From Ephydatia muelleri (taxonomy: Eukaryota; Porifera; Demospongiae; Spongillida; Spongillidae), in assembly GCA_013339895.1 (NCBI GenBank), contig JABACO010000012.1, forward strand, positions 3,051,767 through 3,115,766: a stretch of 64,000 nucleotides of DNA, written 5' to 3'. Shown piece after piece: positions 33,131-45,564 of the stretch. Positions within the stretch are counted from its first letter, which is position 1; every line of letters starts with the position of its first letter. Under the pieces are notes generated by a model, which was not told where the DNA came from, searched no databases, and saw only the letters and a program-made list of their open reading frames with translations. The position numbers and the translations under genes were made by a program.

Positions 33131-35410
33131 CACAGGGATCTTATAACATTTGAACAACCAGACCTAGTCCATTTTACAGCAGTGGATCATGTGACAGTCA
33201 GAAATAAAATAATTATCATGGAATACTTTTACACAGGCTACATACAACACTGAGCAAGCGAATACGAACTATTATGATGCCTAACATACAGCAGCAATTT
33301 GTTGGCATGGTTACAAATGTAATGCAACATAAGTAAAAAACTATCCTTATAACAAATCAACAGTAACCATTTTCATTTGAAATATTTGTTTACAATTTCT
33401 ACTTATTTCAGAGGGCCCTAGTAGTTATTAACTGCTTCCATTTATATTGGTTTAGACAAATTTTATTTGTCTAATTAGTAAGGCTTATCATTAAAAAATC
33501 AGACGACTGTCTAGATGCAGTACACACCTCTTGCACAAAAGCAACATCACAGTACCAGCAGTTATCCAATTATATGCAGAATTGCAATATTTAAATCATT
33601 TTTCATGCATGGTATCCGAATACATCCATGCTGTACTGCATGGCGTGGAATATTTCAGAGACAATTTAGCCTGGTTTTTGTGATCGTGTGAGGTTTCGTT
33701 TTGCAGCAGTTGTGAACGACGCAACACTTTTGAGCCAGAGATGATGATGAGTATATATTGTCTCTGATAGAGCTATACATGTATATGTGGTTATGTATGT
33801 AGCTGGTAGGGCATAGCTGTACGCTGAGTGGACTTAGTGTTGTGTGTGGGTGCACATGGTTGTACTTAGCGATGTGTTGATAGCCATGTATGTGCGCTGC
33901 ATGTGCAGTGTTGACGCTGCAAGTTCGAAGACCTTATCATGCGCTGTGTTCCTCGCCCACATGAAGAGTATGAAGACCATACTCAACATAACTAAGGGCT
34001 GTTACCCGTTTAAAATTACATTTTGAACAGGTCATGTTGTGGTGTTGAAACCTAAACCTCCCAGAGTATTGGTTCATAGGTTTGCGACATAAGACGCTGG
34101 TTTATTAGAGATCCGAGAATCTAATAATTTGTGTAGGCTATTATGACTCTGAACGTTATTCTTGCTGTTGAAGTAATGGCGGATAGAAGAGAAAAAGCGC
34201 CTGAGGCGAGGTGCTATCCGTCCCAATTAGAGAGCGTCAAGTACAAAGAGTATTTTGTTACTATGTGTTGTGTGCTTTGGCTTAGTTGAGTGGCTGAAGG
34301 ATGTATGGTTATTCAAATTAAGAACCTGTAACTGCAACTGGTTTGGTGTATGCTGAATAAGGTACTTGCCCATAGCCTTCCACCTTACTCTGCGTGTTTG
34401 AGTTGTTTTATTCAGCTGGCCATTATGAGGGCAGTTATGATTTAGCGGGAATGAATATCAGCTGCATTGTGTTCTCATCACATTCAGCTTTTTGCGAAAT
34501 CAAAGGCGTTCATGTACGTCCAGAAGTCAGTACGCTAACGTATCAATGTATCCAAGGAATCTACAACCCACAGCTGCATGGTATGAGTATACGTCCTGGT
34601 GTTGTTGTAACATGTATGGATCTTACATAATTGTGGACCATTTCAATTCTGGAGCCTGTTATGCACAGCGTATCGTTAAGTATACGAAGAATCTAGCGAA
34701 GATCAAAAAGAGGAAAATGTAAGCCTAGACTGAAAGATCCCATGTACCCGGAAGTTACGTTACAAAGACGCTCACATGCACTTAATACACCAATGAAAAC
34801 AAGATTCTCTAATAAACACACTAACACAGCTTACCACATAACAAATTACGAGCAGACTATGCTCACTTGTCCATTATACAAGCCACAGAACAAGCACCAG
34901 AAATAATGTACAATATTTCAAAAATGATATGTAGTCTAACTATACATACTAATGAAATACGGAATACAATTTGTCACTATAACAAACTAGAAGCAGGTGC
35001 ACACGCCAGAAATACGACAACAGTCCTTAAGTCAACTGAGTAAGATATAGCTATTTAACTTTTGCACAGACCCTGTTGGTAACAATCACTCATTTATGGC
35101 CGTCTATACGCAACAACCACTGGCAATGTCGTGGAGTACATGCTATATGGCCTGGGCTGTGGACGCAAATGTGTGTCTACCGCGTACAATCGGTTACATT
35201 TGGCAACACATTCCCATTCCCAAATACATACACCAGCCCACACAACAACAACAAAGTCTAGCCTGAACACACAATAAATACACAATGGGGCTCACTACTC
35301 GAGCTCACCCTCACCAGTAGCAACTAGAGCACTTATGGTGATAGGGAGGAGGTGCTGGAGGTGAGGTAGTGCACAAACCCTCATGGAACATAAATAGCTC
35401 TAGAGTAGGA
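33131..35410. other. No gene recognised
   Basis: Short frames on both strands (for example 34394-34722) show no known motif. Confidence 0.35.
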
Positions 35411-35432
35411 GGGGGGGGGGGGGGGGGGGGGG
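35411..35432 (+). repeat. 22-base G homopolymer
   Basis: Seen directly. It is flanked by GGGAGGAGGTGCTGGAGGTGAGG-like purine-rich sequence on the left. Confidence 0.9.
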
Positions 35433-36380
35433 AACACTCCCCTCTCACCATACCACCCAGTACAGCAGTGTACCCCTGCCACGCTGCACACATCACCCAA
35501 ATGGAGGGAGAACAGAGCAGCATACAAGGAGGGGAGGGCATACCAAAAACTGCTGATAGATGGCATGCTCCAGCACATGTCAATCCTCCACAGGCCAGCA
35601 GTATCTTGAGACAGGCACTGCATTTTGGATGGTGAAGGCTATGTTGTGACTCTCCCATGCTGGACAGGCTGGAAAGTGTAGAATGACTTACAGGTTAACC
35701 TGCTAGTCAAAACCAGTCTAAGTTGGTCGAAGAGGTCTGCAAAGGCAATTTTCCACAATTGATACATATTGATGACTTTACAATCCAAAACTGCAGCTTA
35801 CTGATTACATCATTGTAACATCATGTAGCATTCTACAATACTTTGATAAAATTCTTCCTACCTGAGACAGTGGCTTAGTGTGGCAACGCTAGTGAGGTTG
35901 AAGACCCCAACACTTGATAAGAGGCACAGTGCTAGATGCATATGAAAAGGAATAGATTATTTTGCACAATACCATACTTTGTCTAGGTGAGCACATAACT
36001 TTGTAATTGTAATTTTCAAAATGAGGTGAAAAAGAGGAAAGTAGGCTAAATTTCTATCCCACTAGTTACATCACTTACTAGCAGACCTTCCACAGTGGAA
36101 CACACTCGAAGCAGCTGATATTTCACTGAACCTATCAGAGGTAGAGGATGTGATTACCTGAACCAACAATACCATCTTTCAAATCCTCACCATAAACTTC
36201 TATTGCAATGCAAACTCCACACTCTCTCATAGGCTAATCTTTTAATAATACATTTCTGTCTATATTGGTGTGGTGATACTATGACTGATTGGTTCATGGT
36301 AGAACACTTTGTTGGAACGCAGTAGGCTCCATTGCTAGGTTAATAAAAATAATAGCAAGCAATGTACAGAGGGGCAAAGC

Positions 36381-36530
36381 AGCATGTACCATCCAGATTC
36401 CAGGCCAGTGGATGTAGGGTTCCACCAATGGCCAACTATGCTGAAGGATGGACTAGGTCTGGTCTGGCATTGTAAAAAGAACACCGTCCACACAGAGAGT
36501 GGCGGTGAAGATACCATCAATGCAGTGCCA
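36381..36530. repeat. Diverged copy (R6) of the ~150-bp block
   Basis: It shares GTAAAAAGAACACCGTCCAC and ATACCATCAATGC with the copies at 29.7-33.1 kb but has many substitutions. It is about 3.4 kb away from the main array. Confidence 0.75.
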
Positions 36531-38186
36531 CCACAGCCAAAGCATAAACTTCAATGCACAAATGCGTTTGTTTGTTCTGATGTACTGCTATGGTTGTACT
36601 GCAGATCCCCCCCCCCCCCGCTATAATTCATCTAAACCAATTAATATCTTATTACAGCTATCGCGTGCAGAATGTAACAAGTATCTACAATATCAGTATT
36701 GGCATCGTCGTGATGCCTTATGATTCAGAGCTGCGAGTGTGTGCTTGTGCTATTATCTTGCAGCATATTTGATCCTGATTTAATGACATTCTGCACGCAA
36801 TAGGTGTTATAAGACTTTTATCGAAGGCAATACAACCATCCGGTTATGTACGATGCAAGCACCTTGGCCTACTGTATTCTACATTTGATCGCAAAACTTA
36901 TCAGTCATCGTTTTTATTCACGATGTCCCTAAATTACGTCTGCTGGGTTACTAAAATGTCTCAATGTAAGTGAAATACCACCATTTTTCGTACTAACCTG
37001 TATTCGAAGCTGTTGCTAGCGCACGCTCGAAATGATCTCTGCAACGATCATCAAAGCGCCACAAACATCCCCTCTTCCATGTTTTTAAATCAATAGTGAC
37101 GCATATTCTCTCGAGGTGGGCGATTCCTTGAGGCGCTATCGTTACAGGATGCGACTTCTTTCATTCAGCCCTAAATTGTCTTCAGGCAGCCATCGATCTC
37201 GATCATCACACGTGGTGATATTAACGCATGCGCGAACCCCCAAACAAAATGGAGGAGGGTGGGGGTGGGGGGCGGAACGGGAGAAACATCCATTTTCTAC
37301 ACAGCCAAGTAAATGACGACACGTAGGTGAGATGCTTATCATTGACAGACATCACTGTCGTTAATAATAATTCATCCTAGTTCTGAATCATTGCTCAATC
37401 TCATTAATTAATTTACTGAGTCGGTTGTTTATGAGATACTGTATAAAACTCGAGCCTTTTTTTTTAAAGAGCTGGATCATCGAATTCCTGTGGAAACAAG
37501 CGAACCAAATGCCCATTCCTAACTCATCCAGAGCCTATCTGTTGTAGTACAGAGGCAAAGCTGTCTTTGTCTATACGATGCAGGCCCGTAGCCAGACATT
37601 TTGATGGGGGAGGGTGCAAATAACCTCACCTCACCTGGACCTTTATAACTGCACTTCTCGTGTTCCCGTATCTTCTCATTAACCTTATTTCACGCCCGAA
37701 ACGGTTCGTTAACAAACTGCCCCTTTGTATGCCTGCTATGGCTTAACAGTCAACTATTTGGGTTTAACTTGAACTCACCATTACTCTTGCCAATGAACGA
37801 AACAGGGTAAATGTAATCACTTGGTGGCACCGCATGGTGCTTCAGTAGGGAATATCTTTCGGTCGATATCAGCCCTTGAATTGCAGCTATAAAATCAATG
37901 GGCACCGCTTTGAGCACTATAAATTATCCCAAAATCTTTGTGCCGGATGGTTGCTGATTGGCATCCAACGTCGTCGCTTTTGTGCTGCTAGGAAAATGAT
38001 TCCTGCTCAGCAGACGTGCTAGCTACCGTACAGCTCTTTTTTGCTGGCAAGAACTGCTCAATCGTGCAGCAGCTTTCCTCTTCTCTCCTTTGCGCTGTTT
38101 ACGCCGACCCATTGACGGGACCGGTAACAGTGTGTCAATAATGTCACTCACTGCTCGGCTTGAATCGGAAATGGCCGGCACCTACA
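36531..38186. other. No gene recognised
   Basis: Contains a 13-C run at about 36607 and a possible element end (CAGGCCCGTAGCCAG) at about 37581. No coding motif recognised. Confidence 0.35.
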
Positions 38187-38717
38187 CAGTGGCGGTGGGA
38201 TGGGGGGGGGGGGGGGGGGGGGGGGGGGGCATATGCCCCCGGGCGCCCGGTGGAGGGGGAGCGCCGTCAGGATGTAATTAAAAATATATATTCTAAGTTG
38301 TCTAGCAAAAATAAATTTTGACGAGGAACGAGCGGATAAATTAATGATGTCATGTAGACTACGTAACGTACTTGCAAAACTGCTGAAAACGATTAATAGG
38401 TATAAATTATAACAACAAATTTGCTATGTGGCAATGATTGTGGGAAACCTGTGAATATTATTCTTAAAATAATACTATTATTATTATTTTAAGAATTATA
38501 TTCACAGGTTTCCCACAATCATTGCCACATAGCAAATTTGTTGCTAAAAATGCTATCGATTCGAGAAAATGCGTTAGCTTCTGGGGCTCTGTGGGGAGCT
38601 TCCCCCAGACCCCCTAGCTGCTGCTTTGTTTTGGCTCTTAACTATTGAAGTAGAGAGGCTAGGGGCGCTAATACATTGTCCTGCCCCCGGGCGCTGATAA
38701 CCCTCGCGCCGCCACTG
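38187..38717. mobile_element. Nonautonomous hAT-like element with 8-bp target duplication
   Basis: Ends CAGTGGCGG and CCGCCACTG, with a perfect 8-bp target duplication CACCTACA at 38179-38186 and 38718-38725. The 8-bp duplication and CA...TG ends are diagnostic of hAT. A 28-G run (38202-38229) lies near the left end, CCCCCGGGCGC occurs near both ends, and a long hairpin is in the middle. No transposase is encoded. Confidence 0.9.
38413..38543. repeat. Near-perfect ~60-bp-arm hairpin inside the hAT-like element
   Basis: The sequence from CAACAAATTTGCTATGTGGC at 38413 returns as its reverse complement ending at 38543, with an AT-rich centre (TTATTATTATT). Arms are nearly identical. Confidence 0.9.
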
Positions 38718-38990
38718 CACCTACAGTGTAACTATTTATTGCATGTGTATTCCCTAGCTGTACATAAGAGAGTTCAAATATTCGTACGTACCTCAAATAA
38801 CAGTAGCTAAAATAACGAATTCGGACGAGGATCTATTGCAACAAAAGGAACTTTATACAATAGCTGTAGCTTGTTGACATGTCCAGCAATAGACCTTATT
38901 CTCGCGGCATAATGAATAAATTATCATGCGCTAGTCATGTGATGTTATTACAAAGAGCGCCACAGAAAAGGGGCGTTACGTATTCACAGA

Positions 38991-39544
38991 ATGGCGTCTA
39001 ACTCCATAACCTGTACAGAGTTTCAGTTTTATCGGCAATTGGATTCAGTAGGCAAACGGAGATACAGAGAGAAGCTGGATATGCTCCACTTAGATATGGA
39101 TCCATATCTTACCACTCCGGATGTTTGGATTGGAAGCCCTGAATCGTGGCCGGACGTTACCTACCTGCTTTTCTCGCCTAGCCCCTGCACTAAAGATGAC
39201 CTTAAGGCTTACAAGAGCACCGAAGCTTGGAAATATGTCACTTCTGGTTATGTAAGCGGGATCAAATTGCTGAAAATAAGTGCAGATTTATGTTTGGTTA
39301 CAGCCAAGGTACATGTACAATCCACATGAAATTAAAATCTTTAATATCACATTTATTGCATCACCCCTGTAGGTCAAGCATAGCCAGAAAATGAGTGTGC
39401 TAAATATGGTGTATTTCATATTTCCACCTAAGTTAACCTTACTACTTGCATCCAACTCATCTGTTTGTGTTCCTGTGTCAACAATTCTAGCATCCAATTC
39501 ATCTGTTTGTGTTCCTATATCCACATCTGACTTCTCTACATGTA
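38991..39544 (+). CDS. 5' exons of a gene of the YqaJ/SWIM-associated type (truncated)
   Basis: Exon 1 runs from the ATG at 38991 to 39308 (106 codons, donor GTACAT). Its C-terminal part (SPSPCTKDDLKAYKSTEAW then YVSGI and LCLVTAK) matches the conserved N-terminal module found before a SWIM-type zinc finger and a YqaJ-like nuclease domain in many cnidarian, sponge and fish proteins. Exon 2 begins at 39373 after CCCTGTAG, in phase, with VKHSQKMS, which fits the next residues of that module (AK-V-HSQ). Its end is uncertain; a GTAAGT donor follows 39544. The SWIM and nuclease parts are not found downstream, where LINE-like and MITE sequence begins, so the gene is probably truncated or relic. Between 39400 and 39570 the opposite strand reads a duplicated DTGTQTDELDA motif, which may be the true coding sense there. 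Confidence 0.5.
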
Positions 39545-39663
39545 TGGTAAGTGTTTCATAACAAAACGAGTAACTTAACACATGCAACTAATTGTTGTAT
39601 AATAATTATTTAATTTAATATCGCCACAATAGACTTTGCGATGTTGTAGCTGAGTCATGTAGG

Positions 39664-40095
39664 TTGGCCCACCTGAGTGTTAAAGTTGAGGCCGGAAATA
39701 ACCTAACACCAGACCACAGTCATACAAGACCAGCTGATGTCCTTATCCAGAACTGGTCCAGAGGCAGGCCAGCAGCCTTCGACATCTGTGTGACCTCACC
39801 GCTTAATACACTTACTTTGTCAGAAGCGGGGGTTTGTGCAGGTGCAGCAGCCCAGGCTGGAGAGGTCAGGAAGCACTCAGCTGATGATGACAAATGTGGA
39901 GATCTGGGTTGGTTTTGTGTCCCCCTGGTGACTGAAACATATGGAGCATGGGGACCTGAGGCCATGGCCTGTTTCTCCCAGCTGGCTTCGAGGCTTTCCA
40001 TCAGGCTTCAAAAGCCCAAATCAGTCATTCTACATGAACTATATGGTCGCTTAAACACGTCTCGTTCGTTGTGTTGCTACGGCCATATTAAGTAG
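39664..40095 (+). pseudogene. LINE-like ORF C-terminal fragment, copy 1
   Basis: The ~143-codon frame (TRPADVLIQNWSRGRPAAFD, then GWFCVPLVTETYGAWGPEA, then YGRLN) matches the C-terminal end of reverse-transcriptase-like ORFs that are multi-copy in invertebrates. The PAD-x(n)-FDICV pattern resembles a PD-(D/E)XK nuclease fold, but I cannot confirm this. The RT core is missing, so this is a 5'-truncated copy. A second copy of the tail is at 41020-41230. Confidence 0.55.
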
Positions 40096-40153
40096 GATCC
40101 AGTCATCGTAACTTTTTCCTGTGTTTATTCTTGGTGTAATTTGGTCTTATTTT

Positions 40154-40889
40154 ATTAACACCACGTCCGCGAGTAAAGTGGGTCAGAATTGAGGGGAAAC
40201 TAAAAACCTAAAAGATCCGCTAACAATAGAATCACAGGTACTAGTTGTAAATTAAGTAGAGTAGCCTTTTACACGATGTTCGCATTATAATTTATAACAG
40301 CTGCAACTATCACAGTTTTGATGCACGCACTTTAAATAAACTAGTTCGGTACTACGCTTATCATTTTATCATCTTACACCCCTTCCCTTCTTTACTGTAA
40401 ATTCATAAGCATGCATAAGTAATCTATATCAATGCAGCTCTTGGTTTCCCTGAAAATAAAAATTATGTGTGCATGCAGACTCGCAAAGCAGCGTGCAAAG
40501 CACCAAAGTTAAACCGCATGCGGTAATGCATAGCGTTCTATAGACACGATACAACACATGCACACAGTAAATAAAATACATTGCATATGATTGAAAAAGC
40601 ATTGAAATGTTTAAAAGTTCAACTTGGCTTATACAATGTGATTATTGCAGTTTTTCTATTATGATGAAATATGGTTTTATCGACATAGACCACTTTTATA
40701 TCGCCGCATTTGTAGCATCCAGCAAGTTGAAGGATCTCTCACAAAATGCATCCAATGTTGTCTCAAGAGTTGTACTTCCACATTCCTGTATTTGAAAAGA
40801 AAAATACTCATCAGCGGACCTTTTAGTTTTTTTACTTCCCCCAAAAACGGCCTAAATTGACCCACTTTACTCGCGGACGCGGTGTTAAT
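40154..40889. mobile_element. MITE with TTAA borders and 28-bp inverted ends
   Basis: TTAA occurs at 40155-40158 and 40885-40888. Inside these the ends are inverted copies (CACCACGTCCGCGAG, then TAAAGTGGGTCA) with one or two differences. TTAA duplication is the hallmark of piggyBac-type transposons. About 726 bp, with no transposase. Confidence 0.75.
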
Positions 40890-41019
40890 CTAACTATAAT
40901 CAATAATAATACTTGCTCTCCCGTGCAAGGTTTCGGCAGTCGGAGGAGGGGGGTTGAGGTGTGTGGGTGTGGGGTGGTTGCTGTTGTGACTTTGATATTG
41001 TTGGTGTGCTGTTCGGTGT

Positions 41020-41230
41020 ATGGCAATTATCAGTGGAGACTTATGGGTGCTGGGGTGCAGAAGCCATGCAAACTTTATCACGCCTTGCCTCTCGCCTAGC
41101 CACCAGGGGAATTTGCTCCAAGTCCCATGCTACCTGTCTATTGTATGGCAGGCTTAGCCTGACTTTGATGCGAGCCAACGCACGGGCACTCCTGTCTCGA
41201 GCAGGATCATCTGTGGAAGATCCATAGAAC
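41020..41230 (+). pseudogene. LINE-like ORF C-terminal fragment, copy 2
   Basis: ETYGCWGAEAMQTLSRLASR, then LLYGRLSLTLMRANARALLS, is the same protein tail as in 39664-40095 but extends further to the end (SRAGSSVEDP). The overlap in content shows that it is a second copy, not the continuation of the first. Confidence 0.6.
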
Positions 41231-42214
41231 TTTTATTGTATTATTAGTCCTTTTGTTTGTCATGTAATGTAGTATATTATCCTGTAAATAGAAATAATAA
41301 TACTTTCGTTTTGTGTATTCCCTGTAATGTTGTTTTTTAATAAACAGCATTGAATAGGCCTTTCACACAACATATCATACCTGACACTGTAGTGACACAT
41401 CTATAACCTCTTCGGACATTGTCAGAGGCTCTCTTCGGCCGCCTTCCAATGTGAATCTTTCGGGGTCCCATGTAATACTGTGTGCGCACACCCACACTTA
41501 TTCTAATAAACGCATCTTAGCAGCAGAACGTCAAGAGATACAGCAGTAAGTTCAGTTGCACCCAGAGCATTTTCCTAGTTTGGGTTCCGTCATTAGTATT
41601 CATTGCTACTACGCGGATTCGTGGTTTTCTATGACCAGTGAAGTTATGAATATAATTAGACGTTCACGATACAATTAATGAATACGATTTGAAGAGGTCA
41701 AGAAAATCGACATTGCGCCTAGGTAGAAGCTTATCTACGTTCAACCCCACCCGCGCCTCCGCTAACCGAGACATGCAAAAGGCCTGATTTGTAATAACAT
41801 GCACTATACGGCAACAGGTTCATGCTAAAGTTCATGCTATATTTTATTGCGAATGCGCCTCCGCGGCATTTTTGCTACATCGATACACCCTCACTTTGTT
41901 CTCATTCTTCACGACATGTGCTGGCTGTCGCAAATATTTCTACTCCACTTCACACTGGCTAAGACCACGAGTTAAGTCACGTGACGTGTTATCGATTTCA
42001 ATACTAGTTAGCTATAAATAAATTGCTCATCCGGATGTCGCCATTGTGCATACAGCATGAAGTTAATAGTATAATTGTAAAATTAACCCTCCAGTTGCAT
42101 GGATATTACAATTAAAGCAAAGCTAAATACTGATCCCAATGCAGTGTTGTTTCACATGCAACACAAATGCAGCATTAAAGGGGGTACACAACTGTTATGC
42201 AGTTCATAAACATA
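41231..42214. other. No gene recognised
   Basis: AATAAA-type signals near 41338 may end the LINE-like copy. No further coding motif is seen. Confidence 0.35.
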
Positions 42215-42545
42215 GCAAATGGTGTGTCTTTTGCAATTTTTCTTCTCCATATAAATTCCATGCACTAATATGTGGGAAAGAGTGCTTTTGAAGTGCCGTG
42301 CATTTTCTTGTACTTTTTCTTTGCATGTGCCAGGTACACTCAATAGATTGTGTGTGTGTGCACCAGATTGACAAATTATATGGTATGATTAACCGTGTGG
42401 TGTACGTATAGCCCCTCCGGTTCAATCTTGAATAAGACCTCCATTCATCTGTGTAGATCTCAGTTCCCGGTTTAACGTTGGCGATGATTACTGGTAGGAG
42501 CGTCGCCGCATCACGCGATGGAGCGATTTGCATAAATACTTCGTC
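42215..42545 (-). pseudogene. Merlin/ISXO2-like transposase fragment
   Basis: The minus-strand frame reads SRDAATLLPVIIANVKPGTE, then IYTDEWRSYSRLNRRGYTYT, then a THTQSIECTW stretch. These match the second half of the ISXO2/IS1595-type DDE transposase used by Merlin transposons, including the Asp of IYTDEWRSY and the Glu of QSIECTW. The reading frame appears to shift afterwards (LVHGIYMEKK in another frame corresponds to the end). The upstream catalytic part is absent, so this is a broken plain DNA transposon. No terminal inverted repeats found. Confidence 0.65.
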
Positions 42546-42623
42546 AGAACCTCTCTCCACGCCTCCCCAAACCCACTGTCCTCCTCCTTTTCTGCCGCGG
42601 TTATATTGTGTATTATATATATA

Positions 42624-42733
42624 CGGAGGAAGGGAGGGAGGGAGAGGAATGCATGGACATTTGAGGGGAACCAAAAATTGAAAGGTGGAGGAGGTTGTGA
42701 ACACCAGTGAACTGGAAGCACCACTGACAAACT
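42624..42733. repeat. Short copy of a duplicated segment
   Basis: 42624-42680 is identical or nearly so to 42964-43020, and 42681-42733 to 43451-43503. The short copy thus equals the long copy (42964-43503) without 43021-43450. Confidence 0.85.
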
Positions 42734-42963
42734 GCACTGGGACACACCCACCCCAAGCAGGGTGGGGGAGGAGACGGGCGCACAGCACATGGGATGCATG
42801 TGCATGCAGCATGTGTACTTGTTAATGTAAGTTAAAAGGTCACTTCCTGTTCCGTTACATGCGTGTAGACCAAGCTCCCTGCAACCACTGTTACTCTGTA
42901 GAATGTAAGAGCAAGCTAGTGAAAGGGAAGGAAGGAGGCAAAAGAGAGGTAGGGAAGGAGGGA

Positions 42964-43503
42964 CGGAGGAAGGGAGGGAGGGAGAGGAATGCATGGACAT
43001 TTGAGGGGAACCAAAAATTGAACAGTTGATTGTTGCATAACATCATAACAATTCTTTTATTGAGTCACACATGGGCTATAAAGTTCCCATAGCCTATTAT
43101 AGGGACAAAAGAGTAATTAAAAAGGGACGTGCCCACTCCATGCACAGCAATGTAAGGCTTTTGAGGAACATAGCACCAAAAATTGCATAGTGCATGTCCC
43201 TCCCAAAACAAAACAACAACCAAATGCAAATTTGAGCTTTACATCTCCAATTAAGTCCCCCCCCCCCCCCCCCCCCCCCCACACCAACCCTATCCCCACT
43301 CCCGAACATCTTTAGCATAAAACCCCCTCTGATAGACTGGGAAAATGAGAGCACCAAGCATACAGAGAGTAAGAGGTCTACTGAGGCCTTGGAGTATGGT
43401 AAAGTAGGAAGGGAGGGAAGTGAGCTGAGGGAGATCACTAGACTGTTGAGAAAGGTGGAGGAGGTTGTGAACACCAGTGAACTGGAAGCACCACTGACAA
43501 ACT
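42964..43503. repeat. Long copy of the duplicated segment with a 430-bp extra part
   Basis: The extra part, 43021-43450, has short inverted ends (AACAGT / ACTGTT) and includes a 24-C tract (43257-43280). It is either a MITE-like insertion present only here or was deleted from the short copy. Confidence 0.75.
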
Positions 43504-43966
43504 AGCTTGCTAGAGGGCAGTGTATGAGTATGCAGGCACACAGGAGAACTTATGAGAAAAGCAAGACTTGGCAAAACAACAGTGAAAACCATGATGTACT
43601 TTGCTGTCTTCAAATGTTATGTGTATGTGCAACAGCTCCGATATGTGGGCTTTAGGGTGTAGGTGTTGTGTGCATGTTTGTGTTTGTGCATTCTATTATA
43701 GAACTCTGTGTACACGTCACATGCCAAACGTCTTGCACAAACTGGTTTACTGAGGCCTGGTATGCAGCTCAAAAAGAGGTGTGTCATTTGACAACTGATA
43801 TGGGTGCCAAACATATAGTCCAAAAAGTGAATCAGACTTTCCTTGTGCCTTATTAACATGATATCATTACTTGATTAGCTGCCTCGGTCATTACAGTTCA
43901 ATTATACAGCCTATCAGTTTACAATGGTAATATGTGCTCATTCTCATGTACATTCCCCCCCCCCCC

Positions 43967-43997
<31 letters not shown>

Positions 43998-44236
43998 CCA
44001 CCACCACCACCACCACCACCACCACCATCCCCACCACCATCACCACCACCACCACCACCACCACCACCAATCACCACCATCACCACCACCACCATCACCA
44101 CCAACCACCACCACCACCACCACCACCACCACCACCACCACCACCACCACCACCACCACCACCACCACCACCACCACCACCACCACCACCACCACCACCA
44201 CCACCACCACCACCACCACCACCACCACCACCACCA
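43967..44236 (+). repeat. (CCA)n trinucleotide microsatellite, ~270 bp
   Basis: A near-pure CAC/CCA repeat with a few interruptions (ATC, CCC, AAT) in its left half. Every frame is open (poly-His, poly-Pro, poly-Thr), but there is no evidence of coding. Confidence 0.95.
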
Positions 44237-44773
44237 CCTCGTCCCCATACCCTATGTTTATATTAAAGTTACATGGGCGACAACGTACAATCAGGAATAA
44301 TATATAGTGGGACTGGCAACGCGTCACGTGAGCCACAGGCATGCGAGTGTTCTGTGCGTTTTTGCCCAAAAAATTGCGATTATTCCGGACCGGAGAGCGC
44401 CGTTTTTTGTTGGACAGTATCTTACGAATCGATGGTCATTTCTTCTTGAAAATGGCTATATAACATGTAAGACGGCTAAATTGTAACGTGGTGCTGTTTT
44501 TTGAAACGGCAGTGCTCAGAACGCTCCAACGGAACGTTGGGTATTGTGGACAGTGTAGCCTTTGTCATGTAAGCTAGATCGCTAAATCTGACGCTGTCTT
44601 GTAGCTCACCGATTAGAAGTTGGCCCCACATTCCACAGCCTAACATTCCTAAACAATTAACTTCATTAACACCTGCAACGGCGCGCGCGCATTCATTGAA
44701 ATTTGTGTCACATGCTTACCCAATGCATGCATATTTAATACATTACATGAACGGCATCGCATCGTGACCTATA
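44237..44773. other. No gene recognised
   Basis: Mixed-composition sequence between two repeat blocks. Short stretches look exon-like, but none is recognisable. Confidence 0.3.
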
Positions 44774-45479
44774 GTGAGTGCAGAGACATCAATTGACATT
44801 ATCTGAATGTTTCTATACTATAGCCCCACCAGTCCACCCCTCCCTAAGCCAGTCCATTCTGCTTGTGTGCACACATACACACACCATGGAGTAATGTTGT
44901 GAGTGCAGTGACATCAAGTGACCTTATCTGAATGCTTCTATACTATAGCCTCACCAGTCCACCCCTCCCTATGCCAGTTCATTTCGTTTGTGTACACACA
45001 CCCACACACCATGGCTTTGTCAAATTTTGTCATCAAAACTAGAGGACATGGGGTAATGGAGTGAGTGCAGTGACATCAAGTGACCTTATCTGAATGCTTC
45101 TATACTATAGCCTCAACAGTCCACCCCTCCCGATGCCAGTCAATTGTGTACACACACCCACACACCTTGGCTTTGTCAACTTTGGTCATCAGAACCAGAG
45201 GACATAAAGTAATTCCTTGAGTGCAGTGACATCAAGGGAACTTATCTGAGTGCTTCTATACTATAGCCTCACCAGTCCACCCCTCCCTATGCCAGTCCAT
45301 TCCACTTGTGTACACACACACACACACACACACACCATAGATTTGTCAAATTTTGTCATCAAAACTAGAGGACATGGGGTAATGGAGTGAGTGCAGTGAC
45401 ATCAATGAACCTTATCTGAGTGCTTCTATACTATAGCCTCATCAGTCCACCCCTCCCTATGCCAGTCCATTCCACTTGT

Positions 45480-45564
<85 letters not shown>

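Noticed and set aside
35369-35658. Open frames on both strands across the G22 tract
   Set aside because: They depend on homopolymer length and have no conserved motif.
42488-43000. 170-codon open frame on the minus strand
   Set aside because: Its Pro/Ser/Leu-rich sequence comes from purine-rich repeats (GGAAGGGAGG) read in antisense, and it overlaps the Merlin-like fragment in another frame.
43924-44369. Long frames of poly-His, poly-Pro, poly-Thr, poly-Val and poly-Trp
   Set aside because: They are frames through a (CCA)n microsatellite; there is no conserved flank or splice evidence.
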